This document shows, piece by piece, positions 40,195 to 50,722 of a stretch of 64,000 nucleotides of DNA (position 1 is the first letter of the stretch; each line of letters opens with the position of its first letter). The translations under genes and the position numbers were made by a program. The stretch spans positions 1 to 64,000 of the forward strand of contig NZ_BCPY01000001.1 in assembly GCF_001544195.1 (NCBI RefSeq), written 5' to 3'. Source of the stretch: Tetragenococcus solitarius NBRC 100494. GTDB taxonomy: Bacteria > Bacillota > Bacilli > Lactobacillales > Enterococcaceae. A model generated the notes under the pieces. It was not told the origin of the DNA. It worked only from the letters and a program-made list of their open reading frames with translations, and made no database searches.

Positions 40195-42801
40195 TTACTC
40201 TTCTTCCATTGGTTCGTTTTGGAATACCAAGTGATTATCGAGTAATTCAATAATTACTTTTGTTTTAGGCATTACACGACCAGAAACAATTTCTTTTGCT
40301 AAGGGTGTTTCTACTTCTCGTGTAATAAAACGACGGAGTGGTCTTGCTCCATATGCTGGTTCATAAGCATTTTTGGCAATCCAATCTTTGGCTTCGTCTG
40401 ATATTTCAAGGAAAATTTCTTGTTCTACTAATCGCTGAGAAAGTTCATCGATGATTTTTTCAACAATTCCTTTCATATCATTTATGCTTAACGGTGTAAA
40501 AAGAATCGTGTCATCAATTCGGTTGAGAAATTCAGGTTTAAATTCAGCTTTTAATAAGTTCATAACTTGTTCTTTAGCTTGTTCCGAAATTTCTCCTTGC
40601 TCCGAAACGCCTTCGAGTAATGTTTGCGACCCAATATTACTTGTCATAATCAAAACCGTATTTTTAAAGTTGACTATACGTCCCTTAGAATCAGTCAGAC
40701 GCCCATCATCTAAAACTTGCAATAAAATATTGAAAACATCTGGGTGTGCTTTTTCGATTTCATCGAGCAAAATAATTGTGTAAGGATTACGCCGCACAGC
40801 TTCTGTTAATTGCCCTCCTTCTTCATAACCTACATATCCAGGAGGTGCTCCCACTAAACGAGAAACCGTATATTTTTCCATATATTCACTCATATCAATA
40901 CGAACCATGTGATCTTCTGAATCAAAAAGATTTTCAGCTAAGGCTTTTGCTAATTCAGTTTTTCCGACACCGGTAGGTCCAAGAAACAGAAAAGAACCTA
41001 ATGGACGGTTAGGATTTTGTAATCCTGCACGTGAACGAATCACAGCGTCACTTACTGCATTAACGGCTTCATCTTGTCCAATCACTCGTTTATGCAGAGT
41101 ATCGTTTAAATTAAGTAGTTTTTCTCTTTCACCTTCTACTAATTTTGTTACAGGAATCCCAGTCAAACGACCGACCACTACTGCAATTTCATTGGCAGTC
41201 ACAGATTCTTGTACCATTTTTAAAACCACTTGGTCATCTTTATCTTCCAAAGCTTTTAAGTCTTTTTCTAATTGCGGAATCGTTCCATGTCTTAACACCG
41301 CTGCACGCTCTAAGTCATAGTTGTTTTCTGCATCTTCTAGTTCGTGTCTTGCTTTATCGATTTCTGCCCGTTTGTTCGAAACAGCGTTTACTTCCTCTTT
41401 TTCTGTTTCCCATTGTAACTTCATAGAATTAACTTCTTCGCGTAGGTCAGCAAGCTCTTCTTGTAAAGATTCTAACCGTTTCTTAGAAGCATCATCGGTT
41501 TCTTTTTTTAGAGCAGCTTCTTCAATTTCCAACTGCATTAGACGTCTTGTAACTTGGTCTAATTCAGTTGGCATAGAATTCATCTCAACTCGGATATTGG
41601 CACAAGCCTCGTCAACTAAGTCAATGGCTTTATCTGGTAAATAACGATCTGTTATATATCGATCAGACAGAGTAGCTGCTGCAACTAGTGCATTATCATG
41701 AATGTTAACCCCATGATGAATTTCAAAACGTTCTTTTAACCCTCTTAAAATAGAAATTGTATCTTCTACTGTTGGCTCTTGCACAATAACCTTTTGAAAA
41801 CGACGTTCTAAAGCTTTGTCCTTTTCCAAATTTTCACGGTATTCGTCTAAAGTTGTTGCCCCAATGGCATGTAGTTCACCACGAGCTAGCATCGGTTTTA
41901 ATAGATTACCAGCATCCATGCTGCCTTCAGTTTTACCAGCACCAACAATATTATGGATTTCATCTATAAATAAGATGATACGTCCTTCGGATTTTTTTAC
42001 TTCTTTTAAGACAGCTTTCAACCGCTCTTCGAATTCCCCACGATACTTCGCACCAGCAACTAATGCTCCCATATCTAATGAGAAAACCGTCTTATCTTTT
42101 AAGTTTTCAGGAACATCTTTTTTTACAATACGTTGGGCCAACCCCTCAACGATTGCGGTTTTTCCAACACCTGGTTCCCCAATTAATACTGGATTATTCT
42201 TCGTTTTACGCGATAATATACGTATAACATCACGGATCTCTTCATCGCGTCCAATAATTGGATCCATTTCGCCATTTTTTACTTCTTGAACTAAGTCTAC
42301 GCCGTATTTTTCTAGTGCCTCATATTGTTCTTCTTGGTTTTGTGAGGTGACACGTTCACCTTGTCGCATGTTTTCAATCGCTTGTTTTACTTGTTTTTCA
42401 TTAACACCTTGGTTTTTCAAAAACTTTGTTAAGCGATGATTTTTTAATTTCATTAATGCAAGTAATACAATTTCAGTGGATAGGAATTCATCTTTAAAAT
42501 CTTCGGCTAATTTATTCGCTTCAGTTAATAAGTGATATAAGTTTTGGCTAATACTTTGACCATACTGTACATTCCCACCTTCAACACTTGGCAAAGAGTC
42601 CATTGCTTGATCGATTTCACGTTCAAATGCCTGCAGATCAACCCCTAAATCTTTATAAAAGTTTCTAGCGAATTGATTTGGTTGTAAAAATATTTTCCAT
42701 AAATGAGCAATATCAATTTCTTGTTGTCGTCTTGTGATCGCAACTCGTTGCGCTTCAGCTATAGCATTTTGTAAAGTTGTGGTCATTTTTTCATTATTCA
42801 T
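40195..42801 (-). CDS. clpB: ATP-dependent disaggregase ClpB
   Basis: ClpB (868 aa) is the Hsp100 chaperone that rescues aggregated proteins with DnaK. It has an N-domain, first AAA+ module ([24 protein letters not shown]), the coiled-coil middle domain (about 410-530, rich in EEAALKK-type heptads) and second AAA+ module ([30 protein letters not shown]). No ClpP tripeptide loop is seen, as expected. A perfect CtsR operator overlaps its promoter. Confidence 0.97.
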   Translation of the reverse strand: MNNEKMTTTLQNAIAEAQRVAITRRQQEIDIAHLWKIFLQPNQFARNFYKDLGVDLQAFEREIDQAMDSLPSVEGGNVQYGQSISQNLYHLLTEANKLAEDFKDEFLSTEIVLLALMKLKNHRLTKFLKNQGVNEKQVKQAIENMRQGERVTSQNQEEQYEALEKYGVDLVQEVKNGEMDPIIGRDEEIRDVIRILSRKTKNNPVLIGEPGVGKTAIVEGLAQRIVKKDVPENLKDKTVFSLDMGALVAGAKYRGEFEERLKAVLKEVKKSEGRIILFIDEIHNIVGAGKTEGSMDAGNLLKPMLARGELHAIGATTLDEYRENLEKDKALERRFQKVIVQEPTVEDTISILRGLKERFEIHHGVNIHDNALVAAATLSDRYITDRYLPDKAIDLVDEACANIRVEMNSMPTELDQVTRRLMQLEIEEAALKKETDDASKKRLESLQEELADLREEVNSMKLQWETEKEEVNAVSNKRAEIDKARHELEDAENNYDLERAAVLRHGTIPQLEKDLKALEDKDDQVVLKMVQESVTANEIAVVVGRLTGIPVTKLVEGEREKLLNLNDTLHKRVIGQDEAVNAVSDAVIRSRAGLQNPNRPLGSFLFLGPTGVGKTELAKALAENLFDSEDHMVRIDMSEYMEKYTVSRLVGAPPGYVGYEEGGQLTEAVRRNPYTIILLDEIEKAHPDVFNILLQVLDDGRLTDSKGRIVNFKNTVLIMTSNIGSQTLLEGVSEQGEISEQAKEQVMNLLKAEFKPEFLNRIDDTILFTPLSINDMKGIVEKIIDELSQRLVEQEIFLEISDEAKDWIAKNAYEPAYGARPLRRFITREVETPLAKEIVSGRVMPKTKVIIELLDNHLVFQNEPMEEE

Positions 42802-42849
42802 TTGTTTTCCCCCAATCAGGTAAATTTGAGATTTATATCTCCATTAATA

Positions 42850-42879
42850 AGTATATCCTATTGGTCAAAATTGGTCAAA
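42850..42879 (-). promoter_or_regulatory. clpB promoter with CtsR operator
   Basis: Plus-strand GGTCAAA-ATT-GGTCAAA (42863-42869 and 42873-42879) is the exact CtsR heptad repeat. On the minus strand it supplies the -35 TTGACC (42873-42878); a 17-base spacer leads to -10 TATACT (42850-42855). CtsR would block polymerase until heat stress. Confidence 0.93.
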
Positions 42880-42907
42880 AGATAACTATTGAATATTTTC
42901 ATTTTCA

Positions 42908-42947
42908 ATAAAAAACGCATGAAACGATAAAGACTGTTTCGTGCGCT
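42908..42947 (-). terminator. Terminator after the YbhN-type gene
   Basis: GCATGAAAC (42917-42925) pairs with GTTTCGTGC (42936-42944) with one G-U; TTTTTT follows on the minus strand. Confidence 0.8.
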
Positions 42948-42958
42948 TATTATAATTA

Positions 42959-43978
42959 TTAAGGGGCCTCTTCAAGTTCCTGCCTAATTGCTTTTCTACG
43001 TTCTGTAAGAAAGACCAGAAAGCCTAATAAAAACGGCAAAACAAAACTAGCAAAACGATATAAAAGCAACGAAGAGACCGTATTAACGGTGCCAGTTAAA
43101 GGCTGAAACATAAATAAATAGACAAAATCAAAAGAACCAATACCAGCAGGCGAAGGAATAATGCCCGACAAAACTAAAGTAAAACTAATCAGTGCAAACG
43201 TTAAGAAAAAGTTGAGATGATCAGTTTCCTCCTGCAAACAAATATATGGAATTGCATACCAAGCACCTACTTTTAATAAATTAAATAGATAAATCTTTAA
43301 AATAGTCATTTTGTTTTTAAAAACTGTCTGCATAGCTTCATGGAGTGCGTTAATTTGTAAATTTGCTCGATCAATGTGATTGCGTAGTTGTTGATTATGA
43401 ACAAATCGATTACAAAATAGCAATACCCCTACTTGAAGGTTTAAACTTAAGGATAGTATGACTAAGCTAATAATCAGTAATAAAGTTAGAAGAATCCCTA
43501 TGATAATTAAACTAATTAATCTCGGGCGCTGAACTAATAATAAAGAGAAGTAAAGTATCAAGTTCAATACAGCATAAGTGACAATCGCCGTTTTATAAGC
43601 AATCATATGCAAGGCAGAAGCCCCTATTCCATGACTAATTTTAATTCCTTTTTTCTTATAAAAAGCCAGCTCGGCCAATAATGTGCCCGCTCCAAAAGTA
43701 ATGATTCGATAAAAAGCACTATAAAAAGAAGTCATCATGCCATCAAAAATTGTAAAATTAGGAGAAAAACCATGTACTGTTTCTTTGATACCACAACCTT
43801 CAAAAAATTGATGCAGTAACCCTAGAAAAAGAACACTAACTAAAACTTTCAGTTGAGTTTCTTTTAGTTCTCTGAAAATATCACGCATTGAATTTTGGAT
43901 AAAATAAAACATGATACCCAAAATGACTAAAAGTAAAATCAAGTTCAGCACGATTTTCCATTTTGCGTTTTTTTTCAT
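42959..43978 (-). CDS. YbhN/UPF0104 family integral membrane protein (flippase-like)
   Basis: The 339-residue protein has eight or nine hydrophobic helices and resembles the flippase part of MprF (LPG synthase membrane domain): GAGTLLAELAFYKKKGI in the first half and SGIIPSPAGIGSFDFVYLFMF near the end are diagnostic. The lysyl-transferase domain is absent, so it does not make lysyl-PG. It may move a lipid or glycolipid. It lies 64 bp after pepT. Confidence 0.85.
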   Translation of the reverse strand: MKKNAKWKIVLNLILLLVILGIMFYFIQNSMRDIFRELKETQLKVLVSVLFLGLLHQFFEGCGIKETVHGFSPNFTIFDGMMTSFYSAFYRIITFGAGTLLAELAFYKKKGIKISHGIGASALHMIAYKTAIVTYAVLNLILYFSLLLVQRPRLISLIIIGILLTLLLIISLVILSLSLNLQVGVLLFCNRFVHNQQLRNHIDRANLQINALHEAMQTVFKNKMTILKIYLFNLLKVGAWYAIPYICLQEETDHLNFFLTFALISFTLVLSGIIPSPAGIGSFDFVYLFMFQPLTGTVNTVSSLLLYRFASFVLPFLLGFLVFLTERRKAIRQELEEAP

Positions 43979-44042
43979 TCATTTCTCCTTACTTTAACAA
44001 TGAACTAGAAGAACAAAAAAGCAGCTTTCTTACAATTTTCCT

Positions 44043-45272
44043 TTATTTTGCATTTAATTCAGCAATTTTTACAATTAATGCTGCGGCTTTTTCCATCGTC
44101 TGTAATGAGACATACTCAAAACGTCCATGCATATTTTCGGCTCCAGCAAAGATATTAGGGGTAGGCAAACCCATATAAGAAATCTTAGAGCCATCCGTTC
44201 CACCTCGTACGGGTTCAATAATAGGTTCGATGGCTAGTTCAAGCATAGCATTTTTAGCTAACTCAACAATACTCATATCTTTTTCGATAATTTCTTTCAT
44301 ATTGTAATATTGGTCGTACATATCAACAAATATACGTTGTTGTGAGAACTGCGCATTCATCTTTTTTTGAATATCATAAATATTTGCTTTACGATTTTCG
44401 AATTTCTGACGATCATGGTCACGGATAATATAAGTCATTTTTGCTTCTTCAGGCGTTCCGCTCAAACTCATTAAATGGAAGAAGCCTTGTCTGCCCCCAG
44501 TCTTTTCTGGAACTTCATCTTGGGGAAGTTGATTTTGAAAATCAACGGCCAATTGCAAAGCGTTGATCATCATATCTTTGGCTGTCCCTGGATGAACATT
44601 TTTTCCTTTAATGTTAATTTCTGCTTGAGCCGCATTAAATGTTTCGTACTCTAATTCACCAAGAGGACCGCCATCCATTGTATAAGCAAAATCAACATTG
44701 AAGTCTTCTATATCAAATTTATCAGCTCCAACACCAATCTCTTCATCTGGGCCAAAAGCGACCTTAATTTCGCCATGCGAAATTTCAGGATGGTTTAGTA
44801 ATATTTCCATTGCGGTCATAATTTCTGCAATTCCAGCTTTATCATCCGCACCTAAAAGCGTAGAGCCGTCTGTTGTAATTAATGTTTGCCCCTGATATTT
44901 CTTTAAACTAGGAAAATCTTTAGGATCTAAGCTATATTCTCCTTTTTCATCCAATGGAATTACAGAAGAGCCATCGTACTCTTCAATCACTTGAGGCTGC
45001 ACATTTTCCGCGTTGAAATCAGCTGTATCCATATGCGCTATAAATCCAATGCTAGCTACCTTCTTTTCAATATTGCTTGGTAACGTCGCAATAACATAAC
45101 CATTATTAACGTTGTAATGGACGTCAGATAAACCTAAATCTTCAAGTTCTTGCTGTAAAGACTCAGCAAAAGCAACCTGTGTTTGAGTTGAAGGCGTCGT
45201 ATTACTTTCAGGATTGGAACGCGTTTGAGTTTTAACATAACGCAAAAAGCGTGGTAATAAATTTTTGTACAT
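44043..45272 (-). CDS. pepT: Peptidase T (tripeptidase)
   Basis: PepT is a cytosolic di-zinc M20 aminopeptidase that removes the N-terminal residue of tripeptides. The 409-residue protein has the metal ligands in [20 protein letters not shown], and the catalytic [12 protein letters not shown], with [12 protein letters not shown] near the C-terminus. It starts 12 bp after the Nif3-like gene on the same strand. Confidence 0.96.
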   Translation of the reverse strand: MYKNLLPRFLRYVKTQTRSNPESNTTPSTQTQVAFAESLQQELEDLGLSDVHYNVNNGYVIATLPSNIEKKVASIGFIAHMDTADFNAENVQPQVIEEYDGSSVIPLDEKGEYSLDPKDFPSLKKYQGQTLITTDGSTLLGADDKAGIAEIMTAMEILLNHPEISHGEIKVAFGPDEEIGVGADKFDIEDFNVDFAYTMDGGPLGELEYETFNAAQAEINIKGKNVHPGTAKDMMINALQLAVDFQNQLPQDEVPEKTGGRQGFFHLMSLSGTPEEAKMTYIIRDHDRQKFENRKANIYDIQKKMNAQFSQQRIFVDMYDQYYNMKEIIEKDMSIVELAKNAMLELAIEPIIEPVRGGTDGSKISYMGLPTPNIFAGAENMHGRFEYVSLQTMEKAAALIVKIAELNAK

Positions 45273-45284
45273 ATTTTCTCTCCT

Positions 45285-46406
45285 CTATCTAAATTGGAAC
45301 GGATTGGTATTTGTAGTAGAAGGAAGAAAGTCAATTGACCAATTCTCTTCTTTTTTCCATTGTTCCATTTTTTCTATAAATTTGTTCACACAAACTACTT
45401 CAATATTATGCCCAGGATCGATTGCCGTCAAGCCGCTAGCCTGCATGTCGTGTGCTGTATGATAATAGATATCTCCAGTAATATAAACATCTGCTTGCTT
45501 TTTTAAAGCATCCGGATAAAATTTACCACCAGACCCGCCACAAATTGCGACTGTTTGTATCATATGCTTTGCATCTTTTGGCTGGATTAAGCGTAGACCT
45601 TCTAATTGAAAAGTCGTTTTTACTTTTTGTACAAAGTTTTCTATTTCCATCGGTGCTCTTAACTGACCAATACGTCCAATACCAAAGGTTTGCGGCAGAT
45701 TTTCTAAAGGCAAAAGATCGTACGCTGGTTCTTCATAGGGATGAACCTGATACATTGCTTGTAATACATCCGCTTGTAAATTTTCTGGGAAAATTACTTC
45801 AATTCGCACTTCTTGGACCTGCTCTTCTCGATTGCTAGAACCGATGGTTGGGTGTGCCTTTTCATTAGGTGTAAACCTTCCTGTTCCTACCATCGAATAG
45901 CTAGTATTGCGATAATTTCCTTGTGTTCCTGCACCAACAGCTCCTAAGGCTTGTCGCATTTTTTTCCCATCTGCTATCGGAACATAGACGGCTAGTTTTT
46001 TTAAAGGTATTTCATGCGTTTTAACTAAATAGTCGCTTACATTTACATCTAGCATTTCACAAAACCAGTCATTTAGCCCGCCCCACATAATATCCATATT
46101 TGTATGGGCAGCATACACCGCAATATCATGCTTTAACAAATCGATATACATCTTAGTTTGTGGATCATCTGCGTTTAAACGCTCAATGGGTTTAAAAATA
46201 GGAGGGTGTTTGGCAACGATTAAATCGATATCTTTTTTAATGGCTTCTTCCACCACTTCGGGTCGAACATCTAAGGTCATCATCACTCGATCGATTTTTT
46301 TGTCTAAAGTACCAATATGTAACCCGCAAGGATCGCCTTCTTCAGCTAACCAAAGGGGACAAAAGGTTTCAAATTTTGTAATAAATTCTTTTGCAGTAAG
46401 ACTCAT
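45285..46406 (-). CDS. Nif3-family dinuclear metal protein (YqfO-like)
   Basis: This 373-residue NIF3/YqfO protein has the metal-binding N-half (VAKHPPIFKPIERL, YAAHTNMDI) and C-half (GDIYYHTAHDM, DPGHNIEVV). A CutA/PII-like domain is inserted between (about 135-240). Its in vivo role is uncertain; it has been annotated as GTP cyclohydrolase type 2. ATG 46406 follows AAGGAGG and overlaps the trmK stop (ATGA). The trmK-nif3 pairing is conserved in Firmicutes. Confidence 0.92.
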   Translation of the reverse strand: MSLTAKEFITKFETFCPLWLAEEGDPCGLHIGTLDKKIDRVMMTLDVRPEVVEEAIKKDIDLIVAKHPPIFKPIERLNADDPQTKMYIDLLKHDIAVYAAHTNMDIMWGGLNDWFCEMLDVNVSDYLVKTHEIPLKKLAVYVPIADGKKMRQALGAVGAGTQGNYRNTSYSMVGTGRFTPNEKAHPTIGSSNREEQVQEVRIEVIFPENLQADVLQAMYQVHPYEEPAYDLLPLENLPQTFGIGRIGQLRAPMEIENFVQKVKTTFQLEGLRLIQPKDAKHMIQTVAICGGSGGKFYPDALKKQADVYITGDIYYHTAHDMQASGLTAIDPGHNIEVVCVNKFIEKMEQWKKEENWSIDFLPSTTNTNPFQFR

Positions 46407-47101
46407 TTTAGTACCTCCTTGATCCACGCGATTTGTTGTTGAACTTCCTCTATTTTACTTTTTTGGGCTGTACGTGCATTTTGTAAGTTACTTAGTACTT
46501 TCTGTTTTGTCTGCAGTTCTTTTTGCCATTTCTTTTTAAAGGCGAGATTTTTTTGCTGTATTAGAACCGGTCCAAAATAGATTTCCTTTTTCGTATAATG
46601 GCAATCTGTTTTGTAATAAGCCACAATGATTTCATAAAATTTTCCATGTTCCTCGACAATCTGCTCCTCATAAATTTTATAGTGCTGAGTCGCAAGCCAA
46701 TGGCGAACACTTTGTTCATGATTATTTGGTTGCAAGATTAACCGTTGTTCTTTTGTCAAACGTCCTTCTTCTTTTCCCTTGGTTAAAATAGTCGTCGTTA
46801 AAATTCCTCCCATACCGGCAATAACGACAGTATCGATTCGATCTTCTGGTTGAATAGCCATTAGTCCATCTGCTAAACGAGGAATAATTTCGTTGGTGTA
46901 ACCATACCTTTTAATTTGTTTACTGGCTGCTTTTAGCGGCCCTTGCGCAATTTCTCCGGCAACAGCATAATTTATGCTTTTATTTGCGACTAAATAAATG
47001 GGTAAATAAGCGTGATCAGAACCAATATCTGCCAGACGAGCATATTTGGGAACAAAAGCAGCAACTTGAGCTAATCGTTTAGATAAAATTTGACTGTTCA
47101 A
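46403..47101 (-). CDS. trmK: tRNA (adenine(22)-N1)-methyltransferase
   Basis: TrmK methylates A22 in the D-arm of some tRNAs using SAM. The 232-residue protein shows ADIGSDHAYLPIYL (SAM motif I), IAGMGGILTTTIL (catalytic region) and LQPNNHEQSVRHWL. The C-terminus is a lysine-rich coiled coil. The gene precedes and overlaps the Nif3-like gene, and lies after a terminator that ends dnaI. Confidence 0.94.
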   Translation of the reverse strand: MNSQILSKRLAQVAAFVPKYARLADIGSDHAYLPIYLVANKSINYAVAGEIAQGPLKAASKQIKRYGYTNEIIPRLADGLMAIQPEDRIDTVVIAGMGGILTTTILTKGKEEGRLTKEQRLILQPNNHEQSVRHWLATQHYKIYEEQIVEEHGKFYEIIVAYYKTDCHYTKKEIYFGPVLIQQKNLAFKKKWQKELQTKQKVLSNLQNARTAQKSKIEEVQQQIAWIKEVLK

Positions 47102-47124
47102 AACAAGAATCCTTTCTTACAAAT

Positions 47125-47176
47125 TGAAAAACGTTGTAAAAAACAAAGAGTGTAGATTCGTCTTTTACAACGTCGT
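47125..47176 (-). terminator. Terminator after dnaI
   Basis: ACGTTGTAAAA (47131-47141) pairs perfectly with TTTTACAACGT (47163-47173). On the minus strand TTTTTC follows. Confidence 0.85.
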
Positions 47177-47181
47177 TTTAC

Positions 47182-48108
47182 TTAAGTGTTTCGTCGATTT
47201 CTACCCGTCATCTCGATTTCTTGAGATAAGTAACGGATGCGCTCCATTAAGCGTTTAGCTTTTAGCGGCTCTTCTTCTCCACGTTGGGTTACTGATAGGT
47301 GCTGTTCTAATTCATTCATCGTAAAATTAGAACTAAAGAAGGTCGGTAATTGTTCTTGCATGCGATATTGTAAGATAACACCAAAGATATCATCTCGAAT
47401 CCAGCTGCTCATAGCATCTGCTCCTACATCGTCTAACATTAAAATAGAAGCACTTTTAACCGCATCTAATTTTTCTCCCACTTCGTCTTTTTTTATGGAC
47501 TGCTTCATGTCTACTGCAAAAGAAGGAAAATGAAGTAAAGTCGACGTATAACCTGCTTCAGCTAAATCTCTAGCGATCGCTCCTAATAAATAGGTTTTTC
47601 CGACGCCAAAACTACCGACTAAATAAAGGCCCTTATGAAAAGACCTAGGCGCATCCTTGTAAGCATTGATAAAATCAATGGCTCCCATAAATGCTTTAGC
47701 CCGTCCAGTTGTTCCTTCATAATTGGCCATCTGGGCTTCTTGAATATCTTTTGGCATGTTCAACGCTTGAATCCGATGGCGAATTTCTTCTTGCTCTTGT
47801 TTTTTAATCAATTCTTCTGTTGGAATATAGGTAACATCCACAGAATGATAGTTCAGCGCTAACTGAGGCTCGTATCCTGGAGCAATCATTGTCGGGTCGT
47901 TCAATTCAAATTTACGTTTTTCTTGGACAAATTCATATAACTTCGCATAACTACGCTCGATATCTTCTTCTGATAGTTCTTCTTTATGCTCATCCAAAAA
48001 ATTTTTTACATCTTGGTCCTTTAATACTTCAGCCATCATTTCAGAAAAACGCGTCCGGTAGTTTTTTTGATTCATTAATTTATTTAAATTCTTTCCGACA
48101 TCTTCCAT
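47182..48108 (-). CDS. dnaI: Primosomal helicase loader DnaI
   Basis: DnaI is the AAA+ protein that loads the replicative helicase DnaC at the origin or restart forks. The 308-residue protein has an N-terminal helicase-binding domain and the ATPase core with LVGSFGVGKTYL (Walker A), ASILMLDDVGADA (Walker B) and a sensor arginine region (GRNRR at the end). It shares one base with the dnaB stop (TAATG). Confidence 0.95.
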   Translation of the reverse strand: MEDVGKNLNKLMNQKNYRTRFSEMMAEVLKDQDVKNFLDEHKEELSEEDIERSYAKLYEFVQEKRKFELNDPTMIAPGYEPQLALNYHSVDVTYIPTEELIKKQEQEEIRHRIQALNMPKDIQEAQMANYEGTTGRAKAFMGAIDFINAYKDAPRSFHKGLYLVGSFGVGKTYLLGAIARDLAEAGYTSTLLHFPSFAVDMKQSIKKDEVGEKLDAVKSASILMLDDVGADAMSSWIRDDIFGVILQYRMQEQLPTFFSSNFTMNELEQHLSVTQRGEEEPLKAKRLMERIRYLSQEIEMTGRNRRNT

Positions 48109-49493
48109 TAGTTTTCACCTTCTTTGCGTTTCAAGTAATCTTGCAGTTTTTTATTAATTTCTTCTTGGACCGCTGGATCTTCAACTTCTTCGCTAGGATT
48201 ATCCACCCAGTCTGGTAATTTTTCTTTGCGTATAGGTCGTTGTTTTTTCGATGCAGCATTCGACTTGTTGTTTGTCCGATTTTTAGCGTCTTTGACTAAA
48301 TCACGTACGTGCTTAATCGCCTGTTCAGGGCTATTAATCTCTAATTCTGACCAATTTGTCGCAATTTGGTTGACAAAATTCGCTTGCAAAAAACTATTTT
48401 TCTTAATTACCAAAATATAATGAACCAACACATTAATGACACTATTCGGTAGAGGACTACGTTCTACTAATGTTTTTAAAACCCAAGCTTCTGGGTCAGC
48501 TACATAGCTATGCTTTTCATTTTTAATCGCTTGTAAAAAATCCATAGGCGCTGAGTTTTGGGCAATTTTTATTAACTGGATATCATTTTCAGAAAATCCT
48601 GTCTGTCTTAAGGTGTTAAAACGACGCGTCTGTGCATCAGACTGTTCTTCATAATTAGCGGGCTGTTTTTTACTTTTTACATTTGTCTGTTTTCTAATCG
48701 TTTTATCTAATTCTTTTCGGTCCACTACCCCATCAGATAAAGAAACAGCTTCAGCCATTAAATCTACCAGTTTCATTTCATCAAAACCGTATAAATTCGC
48801 ATATAAAGTCAATTGTTGTTTAAAGGTTTCATCAAAATTTTCTTTAGCGATAAATTTGCGCTGGGCTAATTCGTATAAAAAAGGCCAATCGATTTGCTCT
48901 TCATCTAACTGAATTTTATTTGTTGCATTTTGCTGATAATCTTTCGAAATTTTTTCTAAATTTTGCGCATTACGGCTAAATAAACGTTCATCTAAAGCAC
49001 CGTAAACTTCACGAAACGTACTTGTTACTTCTTTGTAGCCAGATAAGTCAGGCTTTTCTGGCAGAAAGCGTCGTACCATTTGCCGAAATTTTCGTTCACC
49101 TACCGTATTTAATAGTAAGAAGCTGTATGTTTCGTCTTGAAAAAAAGCTTCTGGATGAATAGGTTCTTCTAGTCGATAAAGAAACATTTTTCCAAAGTCT
49201 GTATCTTCTTTAGTAAATACCGACAGTAGCCCCATACCTTCTAATTGTTTACGCGCCTGTAAAAAATCTGGTAATCCAATATTTAAAGCATCCAGCATAT
49301 CAATATGAGCAAATTCATTCTCGAAAGGATCGTCCTTGTCTCCTATGAAACCATAGTATAAAGCCAAGGCTGTTTGACCAATAATAGGAAGATAAAGATA
49401 AACAAGTCCATTGTTTCCTTCTTCAGTTAGAGGAAAGCTTTTAGTCACTTGATAAATTTGATTTGGTTGTACTTCATCCCAAGCGCTATGCAA
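48108..49493 (-). CDS. dnaB: Replication initiation / membrane attachment protein DnaB
   Basis: This is the Firmicute DnaB (helicase loader partner; not the E. coli helicase). The 461-residue protein has two DnaB/DnaD-type domains: DDH1 near the N-terminus (LVYLYLPIIGQTALALYYGF) and DDH2 with the YxxxIxxxW-like end (about 320-400), then a lysine-rich tail. It assists DnaD and DnaI in primosome assembly. It lies between nrdR and dnaI, the standard order. Confidence 0.93.
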   Translation of the reverse strand: MHSAWDEVQPNQIYQVTKSFPLTEEGNNGLVYLYLPIIGQTALALYYGFIGDKDDPFENEFAHIDMLDALNIGLPDFLQARKQLEGMGLLSVFTKEDTDFGKMFLYRLEEPIHPEAFFQDETYSFLLLNTVGERKFRQMVRRFLPEKPDLSGYKEVTSTFREVYGALDERLFSRNAQNLEKISKDYQQNATNKIQLDEEQIDWPFLYELAQRKFIAKENFDETFKQQLTLYANLYGFDEMKLVDLMAEAVSLSDGVVDRKELDKTIRKQTNVKSKKQPANYEEQSDAQTRRFNTLRQTGFSENDIQLIKIAQNSAPMDFLQAIKNEKHSYVADPEAWVLKTLVERSPLPNSVINVLVHYILVIKKNSFLQANFVNQIATNWSELEINSPEQAIKHVRDLVKDAKNRTNNKSNAASKKQRPIRKEKLPDWVDNPSEEVEDPAVQEEINKKLQDYLKRKEGEN

Positions 49494-49517
49494 AAGAGTT
49501 CCTCCTTGTCTTTTTTA

Positions 49518-49994
49518 TTATTTTGAATCGTTGGCTTTGCCAACAATGTCTTCTAATTCTTTTAAAAATACAGACATGTCTTTAAACTGACGATAGACAC
49601 TTGCAAAACGGATATAAGCAATTTCATCTACATCTTTTAAGTCTTCCATAACATACTCGCCAATTACATTCGATGAAATTTCACTTTCTCCTGATTCACG
49701 TATCCGTTTTTCGACGTGGTCAACGATTTGTTCCATCTGCTCCATTGCGACAGGGCGCTTTTCCGCTGAACGAATTAAACCGCGCAATATTTTTTCTCGG
49801 TTAAATTCTTCACGCGCACCATTTTTCTTAATCACTAAAAGCGGAGCTTCTTCAATGCGCTCGAAAGTTGTAAATCGGTAACCGCAGTTTTCACATTCTC
49901 TTCTTCTTCTGATCGCTCGACCGTCATCTGTCTGACGACTATCAATAACACGCGAGTTATTATGATGACATTTTGGACAATGCATGTTTTTCAC
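49518..49994 (-). CDS. nrdR: Transcriptional repressor NrdR
   Basis: NrdR represses ribonucleotide reductase genes in response to ATP/dATP levels. The 158-residue protein has the zinc ribbon (Cys6, 9, 34, 37; [16 protein letters not shown]) followed by an ATP-cone domain ([20 protein letters not shown]). It heads the nrdR-dnaB-dnaI group. No nrd gene lies in the window. Confidence 0.97.
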   Translation of the reverse strand: MKNMHCPKCHHNNSRVIDSRQTDDGRAIRRRRECENCGYRFTTFERIEEAPLLVIKKNGAREEFNREKILRGLIRSAEKRPVAMEQMEQIVDHVEKRIRESGESEISSNVIGEYVMEDLKDVDEIAYIRFASVYRQFKDMSVFLKELEDIVGKANDSK

Positions 49995-50089
49995 CTCATT
50001 TGTGTTTATTCCAATAAAATTTCAATTACTTTTGTAAAATACTTATGAATATTATAACACGAAATCTCCCTATTCTAATAGTTTAAGGA

Positions 50090-50119
50090 CGAAAAAACTC
50101 TAGAAAACTCTAGAGTTTT
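50090..50119 (-). terminator. Terminator after coaE
   Basis: AAAACTCTAGA (50094-50104) pairs perfectly with TCTAGAGTTTT (50109-50119) around AAAC. TTTTTTC follows on the minus strand. Confidence 0.88.
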
Positions 50120-50125
50120 AAGGTT

Positions 50126-50722
50126 TTATAGGAATTGATTTTCTTTTAACCAGGAAGTGACTTGCTGGAAAATAGATGTCAGATCCTTTTGATTATCAAA
50201 AATAATATCAGCACGTTGCTTTTTTTCTTCAATCGAAAGCTGACTAGCTATTTTTTGTCGAGCTTCCTGTTTTGTAATCTGGTCTCTTTTAGTCAATCTT
50301 TGTAGCTGTACGTCCTCAGGGATATAAACCACCGCTACTTGATTTACATCTTTATCATACCCGGCTTCATAAAGCAGTGGAATGTCTGCAATCACTAAAG
50401 AAGATTCTTTGGCTTTTTTTTCAATTTGTTTGATAATAGCTTCTTGTAAAAATGGCGCAAGTAGTTGATCAAGCACTTGTTTATTTCTAGGATTAGAAAA
50501 TATTAATTTTCCTAATTTAGAACGGTTCAATGCCCCATCTGTTTGTAAGATATCTTTTCCAAATATTTCGGTGATTTTTTTTAAAGCAGGGGTATTAGGC
50601 TCAACCACTTGTCTTGCAATAACATCTGCATCTACCACCGGAAAACCGTAATGTCTAAATACATCAACCACTGTGCTTTTTCCTGTAGCAATCCCACCAG
50701 TAATACCAAGAATAAAACTCAT
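50126..50722 (-). CDS. coaE: Dephospho-CoA kinase
   Basis: CoaE phosphorylates dephospho-CoA at the ribose, the last step of CoA synthesis. From ATG 50722 (198 aa) it starts MSFILGITGGIATGKST, with the P-loop at residues 8-16; DADVIARQVV and IPLLYEAG follow. GGAGGAG lies upstream and the ATG overlaps the mutM stop (ATGA). The longer frame to 50758 overlaps mutM and lacks support. Confidence 0.96.
   Translation of the reverse strand: MSFILGITGGIATGKSTVVDVFRHYGFPVVDADVIARQVVEPNTPALKKITEIFGKDILQTDGALNRSKLGKLIFSNPRNKQVLDQLLAPFLQEAIIKQIEKKAKESSLVIADIPLLYEAGYDKDVNQVAVVYIPEDVQLQRLTKRDQITKQEARQKIASQLSIEEKKQRADIIFDNQKDLTSIFQQVTSWLKENQFL

Noticed and set aside
41816-42289. A 157-codon frame opposite clpB, with further frames at 40451-41644
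   Set aside because: Antisense shadows of a strongly coding gene, low-complexity Ser-rich products and no ribosome sites.
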